A stretch of DNA of 64,000 nt from Beutenbergia cavernae DSM 12333. GTDB lineage: Bacteria; Actinomycetota; Actinomycetes; Actinomycetales; Beutenbergiaceae. The notes below the pieces were generated by a model. It saw only the letters and a list, made by a program, of their open reading frames with translations. It was not told the origin of the DNA and searched no databases. The stretch lies in the NCBI RefSeq assembly GCF_000023105.1, contig NC_012669.1, positions 4,605,184 through 4,669,183 of the forward strand. Direction: 5' to 3'. Each line of letters opens with the position of its first letter. Within the stretch, counting starts at the first letter, position 1. A program made the position numbers and the translations under genes. This document shows, piece by piece, positions 23,980-33,029 of the stretch.

Positions 23980-26900
23980 CTAACCGTCCGACGGCGTGAA
24001 GCCGCTGATCTTGTCCCCGAGCGGGATCGGGTTGACGCTCATCGTGTACGTCGTCTCCAGCGGGGCCGGGTGGCCCGAGCCGTCGCCGATCGTGAGCCCG
24101 TCCGCATCCGCGACGTAGGGCTCGATGAACGCGTACCGGGCCGTCTGGGTGTTCGGGCCCGGTCGAGCCTGGAACATGAACCAGTCGGTGCCTTCGTGGT
24201 CCGCGAAGTTCGGTCCGGTGCCGGTCCCGGTCACCTCGGCGTTCTTGCTCATGATCGGTGTCGGGTTCTTCACCCAGTTCGAGGCGACCATCGGGTCGCC
24301 GCCGACGTACCTCAGGTAGCCGATCGCGTAGTAGACGGTCCAGTAGCCGCTGGCGGAGTACGCCATGTAGACCTCGCCGTCGTGGCCGTAGACGGCTGTG
24401 GCGCCCTCGACCACCTTGGGCCACCACATGTTCGGGTCGCTGTCGGACTGGGCGTACCCGTGCATCTCCCAGTCGTACTCGGACCGGGTGATGACGGTGG
24501 GCGCTCCCCGGAGGGTCCACGGGTTGACGATGCGGCTCATGAGGATCCGCTGATGGAACTCGGACGTCCCCCGACCGACCTCGTCCACGTAGGTGATGTA
24601 CGTGTCGCCGGCGACCCTCATGAGCGAGATCCCCGCGACGAAGCTCTCCGCGTTGAAGTCGGGATCGTCGACGTTCGTGATCCGGCGTGCCACGTTCACG
24701 TCACCCGTGACCGGGTCTCCCCACCGCCCGAACAGGTCGTCGCCGTCGAGCGCCTTGAGGACGTACTGCCGCTGGCCCTCGGCCGCGCCGTCACCGAGCT
24801 GGGCGGCCGACAGGTAGAGGTACCACCCGGCGTCCTGCTCGCCGACCTCCTCGGGTGCCAGGTAGTGGATCTCGGGCGACCACAGGTTGGCCATGTCGTC
24901 GGGCGCGAAGATCACCGAACCGACGGCCTGTGACAGGTCCGACGGATTCGCGACCTTGTACAGCGACATCGTGGTACCGGACGTCGCCAGGAAGTAGTAC
25001 TGCCCCTCGTGGGTGAACATGTACGGGTCCGCCGCCCGAACGATCGGGTTGGTGAACGTCAGCTCACCCTCCGGCACCGCCTGTGCGATCGCGGGATCGA
25101 TGTGCAGCGAGCTCACCATGTCCCCGGCGAAGCCTTCACTGCCGAGGAGGTCCGTCAGGTGCCCGAACTCACCGCCTGACACCGTCAGGTCGAACGTGCC
25201 CGCCAGCTCCGTGGAGCGTGACTTCGCGGGAGCGATCGTCGCCCAGAACTCGCCACCGGACACCGTGATGTCCGCGTCGTAGTCGGCCGTATAGGCGCTC
25301 CCGTCCTCCTCGTAGACGGCGTAGACCCCCTGGGTGAACGTCCCGCCGCTGATGGTGGCGGACGCCGATCCGGAGCTCTCGCCGCGGTGGGCGAGGACGA
25401 CAGGTCCGTAGAACGTCCCGCCGTCGATCTGGAGGGCCACCTCGGCGCCGGGGGTCACCGCGCCGGTGTTGTCCGACCCACCGCGCAGGCCGGCCCACGG
25501 ACCGCCCTCGACCGTCACCGACGTGGCCGGTGCGGGCACCGCGTCGTCCCGCCCGCCGACGATCGTGAGGTACGTCTCGCCGCGGCGAGTGAACTCGGTG
25601 TCCACGCCCGTGCCGATCGTCAACGGGTGACCCATCGCGTAGATCGTGCCGTCGACGGTCGGGGACTGCAGCAACAGGTTCTCGACGGTGGTCGGGCCGC
25701 CCAGTCGCATGGCGCCCTCGATCTGCAGCGCCGCACCGTCGGCGGCGAAGTCGATGTCGCCGTCGTCGGAGGTGAGCGCGACGCGCGAGCCGTATGCGCC
25801 GAGGTCGTACCCGCCCTCGATCGTGTAGCGGTCCGTCAGCACCACCCGGCCGTCGCCGGACAGCGCGGCGATCGCGGCGCTCAGGTCGCCGACGGCGTGG
25901 GTCGGGCTGCTTCCGTCGCCGTCGCCGTCCGCGGCGAGGTACACGACCTCGTCCTCGGTGACGCCGTCGAACGAGCCCGCGATCTCGTCGATCACGTCCT
26001 CGTCGGCCCCTGGAAGCCGCACGAGCGAGCGCTCGGCACCGTCGACGGCCGCCCAGTCCGACACCGAGATCCTGTCGATCTCGGCATCGCCGAGCCGCAC
26101 GCTGACATCGCCGTCCGCCCGGTCGAGCCGCGCGTTCCTGACCTCACCGGCGAGGAATCGGGCCGTCAGGCTCTCGGTGACCCGGCCCGCGGAGGAGTGG
26201 AGCGTCCTGACCTCGCCGCCGGCGATCGTCACGAGTGCGCCGGCGACGTCGAACGGCTCGTCCGTCCCGGCCCAGACGTGCCGGACCTCGCCGCCGGCGA
26301 TCGTCACATCGGTGGTGCCCTCGAAGTCGTCGGTCAGACCCGTGATCCCGACGACCCGGGCGAACTCGCCGGAGCCGATCGTGATTGAGGAGTCGTCACT
26401 CACCCCGACGACGCTGACCTGGCGCCCCCGGTCCGTGGTGACGCCGTCGCCGATCACGAGGTCTGCACCGTCGGCCTGCAGCTCCAGCGAACCGGCGTTG
26501 GCCAGCTCCAGGGACGAGAACCTGACGTCACGTGCGATCAGCACCTCGGCGTCGGCCGCGAAGGCGATCGATGCCGCACCGTCGCCGGCGAACGTCACCC
26601 GCCCGGCGCCAGCGGCGAGCGTGGCCGGATCGACGTCCCAGGTGACGTCCCCGCTGACCGTGATCGCACCGCCCTCGGCGGCCAGCAGGCCCAACGCTGT
26701 CTCGAGACTGCCGCACGGGCTGGCCGCGCTGCACGCGCTGCCCTCGCCGTCGGCACTGACGTGCACATCGGCGGTGTTGACCAGGACGTCGAAGATCTCC
26801 CTGAGCGCCGCCACCTGTTCTGGCGTGTAGTGCTGCCCCGCGAAGCGCACCGTCCGGACGGGCGCGAACTCGAGGATCTGTTGGTGGCGGCCCTCGCCTC

Positions 26901-27816
26901 CCCAGGCGTTCGCGGCCTGGATCGCGTCCCACTCGACGCCGTCGAGCGTGAGGTTCACGTCCTCGACGACGTTGTTGATGTCGATCGTGTTGATGTGGCC
27001 GCCGGTCAGGGTCACGGTGGCTGATCCGACGATGTAGCGGGTCACGTCGCCGGCCGTGTGCAGGGCCCCCACCCGGCCGTCGGTCATCGTGATCTCGGTG
27101 CTGCCCGAGTAGTGGTTCTCGAGCGACGCGCCGAAGACCTCCTGGACGACGCCGCCGTCGATCGTGATGTGCGAGGTGCCGGTGTAGGTCTGGGTCCCAA
27201 CGCCCTTGCCCCGGCTGAAGCCGGCCACCTTGTAGAACGTCCCCGAGCTGATCGTGATGTGCGAGTCGGCGTCGAGCACCGTGTCCTCGGCGGACGGCCC
27301 GTGGTAGCCGCCCACCACGAACACCTGCCGGACGCCGGCCGTGGGCACGCTCACCATCTCGACGCCGTCGCCGAACGTGATCGGGTGCCAGTTCGCGGCG
27401 AAGACCGACCACTGCGAGGTGACGACCGTGAGGTCGGCGAAGGTCGTGGGTCCGGCGAGGTTGTACTCGATGAACGGCGTGTCACCGAAGACCAGCCGTC
27501 CGGGGTACGCCTGCTCGCCGTCCGTGCTCGTGACGAGGATCGGCTCGGTGTGGGAGGGCTCGACGAACGTGGCGTCGAGCGGGTAGTCGCCCATCAGGAC
27601 GACCCGGCCGCCATCGCCCGCCACGAGGTCCAGCGCCGCCGCGAGCGACCGCACCGGCGCGTCGGGGCTCGTCCCGGGAGCTGCGTCGTCACCGGCGTCG
27701 GCGTCGACGTAGACGACCAGTCCGTCGTCAGCGGCTGCCGGTGGGGCGACGAGGCCACACACGAGGAAGGCCAGGGCCGCGACGAACGCTGCCAGGGGGG
27801 TGGACACACGCGTCAT
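23980..27816 (-). CDS. Secreted multi-module beta-helix protein with C-terminal GH43 domain
   Basis: A 1278-residue exported enzyme. Residues 1-30 form a Sec signal peptide (PLAAFVAALAFLVCGLVAPPAAA). Three tandem right-handed beta-helix modules each open with a similar block: VYVDADAGDDAAPGTSPDAP, VHVSADGEGSACSAASPCG and VYLAADGDGDGSSPTHAVG. Each then continues with many short rungs of the type ITISSGTF, ITIDGGVV and VTVEGG. From ~920 to the end is a five-bladed propeller of glycoside hydrolase family 43 (FTNPIVRAADPYMF with the base Asp, LWSPEIHYL, ESFVAGISLMRV). GH43 enzymes cut arabinan, xylan or galactan side chains. The frame extends to 27906, but ATG 27816 with GGAG 6 nt upstream directly precedes the signal peptide. 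No sortase motif or anchor is visible. Confidence 0.85.
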   Translation of the reverse strand: MTRVSTPLAAFVAALAFLVCGLVAPPAAADDGLVVYVDADAGDDAAPGTSPDAPVRSLAAALDLVAGDGGRVVLMGDYPLDATFVEPSHTEPILVTSTDGEQAYPGRLVFGDTPFIEYNLAGPTTFADLTVVTSQWSVFAANWHPITFGDGVEMVSVPTAGVRQVFVVGGYHGPSAEDTVLDADSHITISSGTFYKVAGFSRGKGVGTQTYTGTSHITIDGGVVQEVFGASLENHYSGSTEITMTDGRVGALHTAGDVTRYIVGSATVTLTGGHINTIDINNVVEDVNLTLDGVEWDAIQAANAWGGEGRHQQILEFAPVRTVRFAGQHYTPEQVAALREIFDVLVNTADVHVSADGEGSACSAASPCGSLETALGLLAAEGGAITVSGDVTWDVDPATLAAGAGRVTFAGDGAASIAFAADAEVLIARDVRFSSLELANAGSLELQADGADLVIGDGVTTDRGRQVSVVGVSDDSSITIGSGEFARVVGITGLTDDFEGTTDVTIAGGEVRHVWAGTDEPFDVAGALVTIAGGEVRTLHSSAGRVTESLTARFLAGEVRNARLDRADGDVSVRLGDAEIDRISVSDWAAVDGAERSLVRLPGADEDVIDEIAGSFDGVTEDEVVYLAADGDGDGSSPTHAVGDLSAAIAALSGDGRVVLTDRYTIEGGYDLGAYGSRVALTSDDGDIDFAADGAALQIEGAMRLGGPTTVENLLLQSPTVDGTIYAMGHPLTIGTGVDTEFTRRGETYLTIVGGRDDAVPAPATSVTVEGGPWAGLRGGSDNTGAVTPGAEVALQIDGGTFYGPVVLAHRGESSGSASATISGGTFTQGVYAVYEEDGSAYTADYDADITVSGGEFWATIAPAKSRSTELAGTFDLTVSGGEFGHLTDLLGSEGFAGDMVSSLHIDPAIAQAVPEGELTFTNPIVRAADPYMFTHEGQYYFLATSGTTMSLYKVANPSDLSQAVGSVIFAPDDMANLWSPEIHYLAPEEVGEQDAGWYLYLSAAQLGDGAAEGQRQYVLKALDGDDLFGRWGDPVTGDVNVARRITNVDDPDFNAESFVAGISLMRVAGDTYITYVDEVGRGTSEFHQRILMSRIVNPWTLRGAPTVITRSEYDWEMHGYAQSDSDPNMWWPKVVEGATAVYGHDGEVYMAYSASGYWTVYYAIGYLRYVGGDPMVASNWVKNPTPIMSKNAEVTGTGTGPNFADHEGTDWFMFQARPGPNTQTARYAFIEPYVADADGLTIGDGSGHPAPLETTYTMSVNPIPLGDKISGFTPSDG

Positions 27817-27900
27817 CTGGAGCTCCACGGAGTGAGGTCCTGCGCTGGACTCCGCATCCACAACTTCGATGGTGGGATGTCGTAGCGGGAGCATATGTAA

Positions 27901-27933
27901 GAACAACCAGGTGTTGTGTTTGTTCGTATGTCA
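27901..27933 (-). promoter_or_regulatory. Operator candidate upstream of the GH43 gene
   Basis: The inverted half-sites GAACAA (27901-27906) and TTGTTC (27920-27925) are flanked by CATATG and CGTATG. Next to them is ATGTCA (27928-27933), the TGACAT half-site seen at the other island promoters. A TACATA hexamer at 27893-27898 (minus strand) could be the -10, but no good -35 is visible. Confidence 0.4.
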
Positions 27934-28022
27934 CGGTAACGGCACTCAGTCCTCGGGTCAACGATCGGCGGCCGGGTCGGAGGGTGCTTGACTCCTGCCC
28001 CCGGTCGCGTCACACTCGCTTC

Positions 28023-28047
28023 GATGTATCAACTCGATACATCGAGT
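28023..28047. promoter_or_regulatory. PadR operator
   Basis: A perfect palindrome GATGTATC-N5-GATACATC (28023-28043) overlaps a second one, ACTCGAT-AC-ATCGAGT (28032-28047). It ends 35 bp before the padR-family start. PadR proteins typically bind ATGT...ACAT dyads, so this is the probable autoregulatory site for the PadR-ino1 operon. Confidence 0.7.
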
Positions 28048-28081
28048 GGCTACAGACCGACCGAGGACGAGGAGGATCACG

Positions 28082-28707
28082 ATGCGCAACCGCGGCGACG
28101 TCCTCGAGCTCGCGATCCTCGGACGGCTCGCGGACGGCCCTCTGCACGGCTACGAGCTCCGGAAGCGACTCGGCGTCGTGCTCGGGGCGTTCCGCACGCT
28201 GTCGTTCGGCTCGCTGTACCCGCGCCTGCGCGCGCTGGAGGAGAAGGGCTGGATCCGTCCGGTCGACACGGCCGCGCTCCCGCACGCCCTCGCCGGCCGG
28301 CGGTCGCGGGTCGTCTACGAGCTGACCGCGGACGGCAAGGAGCGGCTCGCCGGGGCGCTGTCGCGGGCGGAGCCGGCGTCGTGGGACGACGAGACGTTCG
28401 ACGTCCGCTTCTCCATGTTCGGCGAGACGGATCCCGAGACCCGCCTGCGGATCCTCGAGGGACGGCGCACCCGGGTGCTGGAGCGGCGCGAGGCCTATCG
28501 GTCGGCGGGCACGCGCGGCCGCGAGCGCCGCGACACGTACACCCTCGAGCTGCAGCGCCACGGCCTCGAGCTCCTCGACCGCGAGGTCAGCTGGCTCGAG
28601 GACCTCATCGCGAAGGAGCGGTCGGGCACGACCGACCATCCCGCCTCCGACACCCCCCAGACCCCTGACGGCCGCCCGGCCGGCCGGGAACCCGAGAAGG
28701 AGAACCC

Positions 28708-28711
<4 letters not shown>
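28082..28711 (+). CDS. PadR-family transcriptional regulator
   Basis: A 209-residue regulator. The winged helix is at residues 1-95 ([53 protein letters not shown]). The C-terminal helical dimerisation domain contains [15 protein letters not shown], and a Pro/Glu-rich tail ends the protein. ATG 28082 follows GAGGAGGATCAC; an in-frame ATG at 28046 lacks such a site. The stop overlaps the ino1 ATG by 4 bp. The PadR-ino1 pair is conserved in actinobacteria (Rv0047c-Rv0046c in M. tuberculosis), so it probably controls inositol synthesis. Confidence 0.92.
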
Positions 28712-29781
<1,070 letters not shown>

Positions 29782-29802
29782 GCCCCGCCGCTCTTCGGGG
29801 AC

Positions 29803-29846
29803 GACGACGGCGCCCCTCACCTTCGCGGGTGGGAGGCGCCGTCGTC
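29803..29846. terminator. Bidirectional terminator hairpin between ino1 and the P-type ATPase gene
   Basis: The stem GACGACGGCGCC (29803-29814) pairs with GGCGCCGTCGTC (29835-29846), with partly paired CTCACC/GGGTGGG inside and a TTCG-containing loop. It starts 22 bp after the ino1 stop and faces the convergent P-type ATPase gene ending at 29871. Confidence 0.7.
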
Positions 29847-29870
29847 ATCCGCGGGCGGGGCGCGCCGTCG

Positions 29871-32765
29871 TCACGCGGGGACCTCGGGGTGCCGCACGCG
29901 CCACACCCACTTGCGCAGCTCGTCGAACCACAGCACGGCCGACGCGAGCGCCACGCAGACTCCCCAGTGCGCGAGGTCGAGCGACGCCGTCCCGAACGCG
30001 TGCTGCAGCACCGGCACCTCGACGACGGCGACCTGCAGCACCACGCCCAGCGCGAGCGCGCCCCAGAGCCAGCGGTTGACGAACAACCTGTGGAACGCCG
30101 TCGTCGTCTCCGACCGCGAGTTCAGCGCGTTGAAGAGCTGTGCGAGGACGAGCGTCGTGAACCCCGCCGTGCGGGCGACGTCGAGCGTGTCCGTCCCGTC
30201 GATGAGCCCGCCCGGCAGGAAGACGTCGATCGTGACGAGCGTCGCCACGGCCATGACGAGGCCGATCGAGATGACGCCTGACCACATCCGCCCGTCGATG
30301 ATCCGGTCCGTCAGAGCACGCGGCCGACGCGCCATGACGTCGTCGATCTCGGGATCCACGCCCATCGCGAGCGCCGGCCCGGAGTCCGTGACGAGGTTGA
30401 TCCACAGGATCTGCGTGGCGAGCAGGGGCAGCACCACGTGCTCGTCGGAGGCGCCGGCGAGCCCGATCACGCCGGCCAGCACCACGCCGAGGAACACCGT
30501 GAGCACCTCGCCCATGTTCGACGAGAGCAGGTACCGCAGGAACTTGCGGATGTTGTCGAAGATGACGCGGCCCTGGCGGACGGCGGCGACGATCGTGGCG
30601 AAGTTGTCGTCGCCGAGGATCATGTCCCCGGCCTCCTTGGTCACCTCCGTGCCGGTGATGCCCATGGCGACGCCGATGTCGGCGCTCTTGAGTGCCGGAG
30701 CGTCGTTGACGCCGTCGCCGGTCATCGCCACCACGAGGCCGTCGGCCTGCAGCGCGTCGACGATGCGGAGCTTGTGCTCGGGGGCGACGCGAGCGTAGAT
30801 CGACACGCGGCGGACCACGAGGGTGAGCTCGTCGTCGTCGATCGCGTCCAGCTCCCGACCGGTGAGCGCCTCCGCACCGGGCTCGACGATGCCGAGGTCG
30901 GCGGCGATGCGCGCGGCAGTGGCCGGGTGGTCGCCGGTGATCATGACGACGCGGATGCCCGCCCGGTGCGCCTCCCGCACCGCGAGCGCCACCTCGTCGC
31001 GCGGCGGGTCGATGATCCCGACGACGCCCACGTAGACGAGGTCGTGCTCGGCGCTCTCGTCCAGATCGGCAGAGCCGTCGGCCGGCTCGAGGTCGTCCGC
31101 CGGACGGTAGGCGACGGCGAGCGTGCGGAACGCCTGCGCCGAGAGCCCCTCGACGTCGGCCAGGATCCGCTCCCGCCGCGCGTCGTCGAGCTCCACCACG
31201 TCCTCGCCCACCACGACGTGCGTGCAGAAGCTCAGGAGCACGTCGGGTGCGCCCTTGCTGATGAGCACGAGCTGGCCGTCGGTGTCGCGGCGCCCGAGCA
31301 CCGACATGCGCTTGCGCTCCGACGTGAACGGCACGGAGCCCTGGCGCTCGTAGTGCGCGGCCTCCTCGATGGTGCGGTCGAGCTTGCGCGCCGCGACGAG
31401 GAACGCTGCCTCGGTGGGGTCGCCCTGGATCTGCCACTCGCCGTCGCGTTCCAGGAGCTGCGCCTCGTTGGCGAGCATCCCGCCGCCGAGCGCGATCCGG
31501 GCCTCGCGCGCGAGCCGCGAGTCCTCGAGCCGGTGACCCTTGTGCAGCGCGACTCCGTCGGGGCGGTAGCCGACGCCGGTGAGGTCGACCCGGCCCGACG
31601 CCGTCACGATGCACTCGATCGTCATCTCGTTCTTCGTGAGCGTGCCGGTCTTGTCGGAGCAGATGACCGACGCCGAGCCCAGCGTCTCGACGGAGCTGAG
31701 CTTCTTCACGACGGCGTTGCGCCGGGCGAGCCGCTGGACGCCGATCGCCAGCACCACGGACAGGATCGCGGGCAGACCCTCCGGCACCGCGGCGACGGCC
31801 AGCGAGACGCCGAGCAGGAGGACGGTGACGGCGTCGGACAGCTCGTCCACCTGGTTGACCAGCGCGATCGTCACCATGACGACGACGGCGATCGCGATCA
31901 CCGTGATGCCGAGCAGCTTCGAGACGCTCGAGATCTCGCGCTGCAGCGGCGTCGGGTCCGCCTCGGTGGCCTCGAGCATCTCCGCGATGGCGCCCATCTG
32001 CGTTCCCATGCCCGTGCTGGTCACGACGGCGCGGCCGACGCCCTGCGCGACGGCGGTGCCGCGGAACACCATGTCGAGGCGGTCTCCGAGCGGCGCCGGC
32101 TCGGGGAGAGTCCTCGTGTTCTTGGTGACTGCCTCGCTCTCGCCGGTGAGCGAGGACTCGCTCACGCGGAGGGCGGTCGCGGCGAACAGGCGGGCGTCGG
32201 CGCCGACGGCGTCCCCCTCCGCGAGCACGAGGACGTCACCGGTGACCAGCTCCGCCGACGCGACGGTGCGCAGCTCGCCGTCGCGCAGCACCGTCGACGT
32301 GGCGGCGGTCATGTCGCGCAGGGCGGCGACGGCGGACTCGGCGCGCTGCTCCTGCACGTAGCCGAGGACGGCGTTGAGGATCACGATCGCGAGGATCACC
32401 ACGGAGTCGATCGGTAGACCCTCGGCGCCCTCGACGATCCACGCGACGAGCGAGATCGCGACGGCGACGAGCAGCAGGTAGACGAGCGGATCCTGGAACT
32501 GCGCGAGGACGCGGCGCCACAGCGGGACGGGCAGGGTCTCGCGCAGGTCGTTCGGCCCGTTCTCCGCGAGCCGGCGCGCGGCCTCGGCGCGACTCAGGCC
32601 GACGTCGAGGTCGACGCCCAGGTCCCGGGCGACGTCGGCCGCGTCCCTGGTGGACGGGTCGGGCGCCGTCGACGTCGTCCCGGCCGCGACAGACGGCGCG
32701 GGACGCGGCCCGGGGCCGGAGGGCCGCGGCGTGCTCGGGGTTGGGGCGTGCTCGGCAGGCTCCAC
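29871..32765 (-). CDS. Cation-translocating P-type ATPase (Ca2+/PMCA-like, P2 type)
   Basis: A 964-residue membrane pump. After a disordered Pro/Ala-rich tail (~1-45) come the P2 N-terminal domain (GLSRAEAARRLAENGPNDL), the actuator TGES loop (ESSLTGESEAVTK) and the M4 ion-binding motif VAAVPEGLPAILSVVLAIG. The phosphorylation site is SDKTGTLTKNE (Asp ~371), and TGDGVNDAPALK is the hinge. Six C-terminal helices follow. PEGLP in M4 points to Ca2+ or Na+/K+-type transport. GTG 32765 is tentative: no ribosome-binding site, but CACGAT ends 6 nt upstream, as for a leaderless start. The frame is open to 32915. It is convergent with ino1. Confidence 0.9.
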   Translation of the reverse strand: MEPAEHAPTPSTPRPSGPGPRPAPSVAAGTTSTAPDPSTRDAADVARDLGVDLDVGLSRAEAARRLAENGPNDLRETLPVPLWRRVLAQFQDPLVYLLLVAVAISLVAWIVEGAEGLPIDSVVILAIVILNAVLGYVQEQRAESAVAALRDMTAATSTVLRDGELRTVASAELVTGDVLVLAEGDAVGADARLFAATALRVSESSLTGESEAVTKNTRTLPEPAPLGDRLDMVFRGTAVAQGVGRAVVTSTGMGTQMGAIAEMLEATEADPTPLQREISSVSKLLGITVIAIAVVVMVTIALVNQVDELSDAVTVLLLGVSLAVAAVPEGLPAILSVVLAIGVQRLARRNAVVKKLSSVETLGSASVICSDKTGTLTKNEMTIECIVTASGRVDLTGVGYRPDGVALHKGHRLEDSRLAREARIALGGGMLANEAQLLERDGEWQIQGDPTEAAFLVAARKLDRTIEEAAHYERQGSVPFTSERKRMSVLGRRDTDGQLVLISKGAPDVLLSFCTHVVVGEDVVELDDARRERILADVEGLSAQAFRTLAVAYRPADDLEPADGSADLDESAEHDLVYVGVVGIIDPPRDEVALAVREAHRAGIRVVMITGDHPATAARIAADLGIVEPGAEALTGRELDAIDDDELTLVVRRVSIYARVAPEHKLRIVDALQADGLVVAMTGDGVNDAPALKSADIGVAMGITGTEVTKEAGDMILGDDNFATIVAAVRQGRVIFDNIRKFLRYLLSSNMGEVLTVFLGVVLAGVIGLAGASDEHVVLPLLATQILWINLVTDSGPALAMGVDPEIDDVMARRPRALTDRIIDGRMWSGVISIGLVMAVATLVTIDVFLPGGLIDGTDTLDVARTAGFTTLVLAQLFNALNSRSETTTAFHRLFVNRWLWGALALGVVLQVAVVEVPVLQHAFGTASLDLAHWGVCVALASAVLWFDELRKWVWRVRHPEVPA

Positions 32766-32916
32766 GCGTCCATCGTGCTGCCTCGGGCGCCTGCGCGCAC
32801 GGGACCTTCTGCCCTCGTCCGGGCTCGAGGGCTCGCACGGGGCCTTCGCCCTCTCCCGGGCTCGATCCTGACTCGCGGCACAGGACGGGCTCGCGCCACG
32901 CTCGGCCCTCCCCACG

Positions 32917-32976
32917 CTGTGGGTGCGACTTCCGGGGTGTGTGTGCGTTCACGGGCCCCGGACGTCACACCCACAG
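32917..32976. repeat. 60-bp palindromic intergenic element, family C
   Basis: CTGTGGGTG-c-GAC-t-TCCGGGG (32917-32937) pairs with CCCCGGA-c-GTC-a-CACCCACAG (32956-32976) around an 18-nt GT-rich loop. This gives 19 base pairs with two single mismatches. It lies between the divergent ATPase and MFS genes, so it is not a terminator for either and may be a mobile palindrome or a regulator site. Confidence 0.7.
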
Positions 32977-33017
32977 GCCGGGCGGCGGACGATGCAGGGC
33001 GTTCGTCTGCCGCCGGA

Positions 33018-33023
33018 TAACCT
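33018..33023 (+). promoter_or_regulatory. -10 element of the MFS gene, leaderless
   Basis: TAACCT ends 6 nt before the GTG at 33030, and no Shine-Dalgarno sequence is present. No good -35 is visible. Confidence 0.45.
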
Positions 33024-33029
33024 GCAGCG

